Shown here: in pieces, positions 15,289-15,713 of the stretch
Layout of the letters: every line of letters begins with the position of its first letter
Numbering within the stretch: the first letter of the stretch is position 1
Assembly (NCBI GenBank): GCA_043802345.1
Contig: JAZDLC010000460.1
Span: forward strand, 1-15,713
Origin: JAZDLC01 sp043802345
Lineage (GTDB): Bacteria; Planctomycetota; B15-G4; JADJEK01
Length of the DNA: 15,713 nucleotides
Direction of reading: 5' to 3'
Position numbers and translations under genes: made by a program
The notes under the pieces: model-generated
Databases searched by the model: none
Told to the model about the DNA's origin: nothing
The model's input: only the letters and a program-made list of their open reading frames with translations

Positions 15289-15450
15289 TTTCGCTTTTTC
15301 TCGGAATCTCCCCAATTCCTGAGACCGAGTCGCTCTCGGCGGCATACCGGATGCGTGTGTGTTTGCCCGGCTTCCCTGAAATGGAGCAGGCGAGCGAGTT
15401 TGCGTTGGCCCCACCTTCAGTGAGAAGGGGTGCTGCCCAAGATTTGAGAA

Positions 15451-15713
15451 ATGGAAAGAACGGGAGTTGCATCCTTGATCGATCTAGATGCGGTTGCCGT
15501 GGCGGCGAACGAACTGGCTCCCCTTCCCATGACAGCGTCGCGCCTGGCGGCCATCCTGGGACGGGAGAGAATCGATGCCGGCGAGATCACCGAGGTCGTC
15601 TCGTTCGACCCTACTTTCCGCGGAATAGGTCGGGGAGGTTTTCGGCGGGCGGCGGGGTCCACAACCACTGCGGCGGCGGCCGATTCGCGTGGCCTCGGCC
15701 GTCTAGCAGTTCC
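15451..15713 (+). CDS. HDOD-domain-like protein, N-terminal fragment, possibly frameshifted
   Basis: The only likely plus-strand gene; 87 codons are visible before the right edge. NELAPLPMTASRLAAILG (20-37) and ITEVVSFDPTF (46-56) match the opening of HDOD domains (the family pattern is LPPLP, then IxEVVSxDPxL). HDOD proteins act in signalling and are often partnered with cyclic-di-GMP or kinase domains. After SFDP the expected LLRxANSA helix is missing. Another frame then reads RFSAGGGVHN, which looks like the next HDOD segment, and the original frame ends GLGRLAV, also family-like. This suggests a deletion or frameshift near 15617, real or from sequencing. ATG 15451 is used; TTG 15475, with GGGAG eight bases upstream, is an alternative. 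Confidence 0.55.
   Translation, partial: MERTGVASLIDLDAVAVAANELAPLPMTASRLAAILGRERIDAGEITEVVSFDPTFRGIGRGGFRRAAGSTTTAAAADSRGLGRLAV

Larger units (their letters stand above)
14908..15450. other. 543-base intergenic region between divergent genes
   Basis: No convincing gene. Open frames exist on both strands (for example 14921-15472 minus and 14804-15322 plus), but they show no domain, no good ribosome site and no third-position bias like the neighbours, and GC is lower than in the genes. The stretch holds a candidate promoter for the minus-strand glycan operon (15259-15288), a leader hairpin near the first start (14930-14948), and a weaker inverted repeat (15108-15129). It also separates the divergent plus-strand HDOD-like gene, for which I see no clear promoter. 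Confidence 0.6.

Noticed and set aside
14921..15472. Minus-strand open frame of 183 codons in the leader region
   Set aside because: No domain, no convincing ribosome site, and composition unlike neighbouring genes; more likely leader and intergenic DNA.
1..15713. Search for CRISPR arrays, tRNAs, insertion sequences and attachment sites
   Set aside because: No regularly spaced repeats, tRNA-like cloverleaf, transposase or flanking direct repeats were seen by eye on either strand.

Overview
The window is GC-rich bacterial DNA. Nearly every recognisable gene lies on the minus strand; one partial plus-strand gene sits at the right edge. A lipoprotein with a clear lipobox, a membrane histidine kinase and an envelope-glycan gene set suggest a diderm, Gram-negative-type environmental bacterium. 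No ribosomal RNA, tRNA or marker gene allows a phylum call. There is no sign of plasmid, phage, insertion-sequence or CRISPR content.

Layout, right to left, which is the direction of transcription for most of it. At 15451-15713 (+) the start of an HDOD-like gene runs off the window and looks frameshifted. A largely empty stretch (14908-15450) holds a candidate promoter and leader hairpins. From 14907 down to 5597 comes a compact six-gene run: a sugar-nucleotide epimerase/dehydratase, an AsnB-like glutamine amidotransferase, a GT4 glycosyltransferase, an unrecognised protein of about 600 residues that may be a toroid/beta-sandwich glycan-active protein, a large N6-adenine DNA methyltransferase, and a WecA/MraY-like polyprenyl-phosphate sugar-1-phosphate transferase. 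Gaps are 4-49 bases or a 4-base ATGA overlap, so this is probably one operon. The sugar genes make sense together: the transferase primes a lipid carrier, the epimerase supplies a sugar nucleotide, the amidotransferase would amidate a uronic acid or similar residue, and the GT4 enzyme extends the chain. The DNA methyltransferase is the odd member.

The second block starts after a 524-base non-coding stretch with an extended -10 promoter candidate. Its first gene (4065-5072) encodes an unusual fusion: an N-terminal ribosome hibernation factor (HPF/RaiA) domain joined to an ECF-like sigma-70 region 2 and region 4. After a GC-rich hairpin come a HyuB-type hydantoinase/oxoprolinase subunit with no HyuA partner in view, a small lipoprotein overlapping it by 4 bases, and a four-helix membrane histidine kinase with two PAS domains (one cysteine-rich) that is cut by the left edge.

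The most novel item is the HPF-sigma fusion. Next are the DNA methyltransferase and the unassigned 600-residue protein inside the glycan operon.
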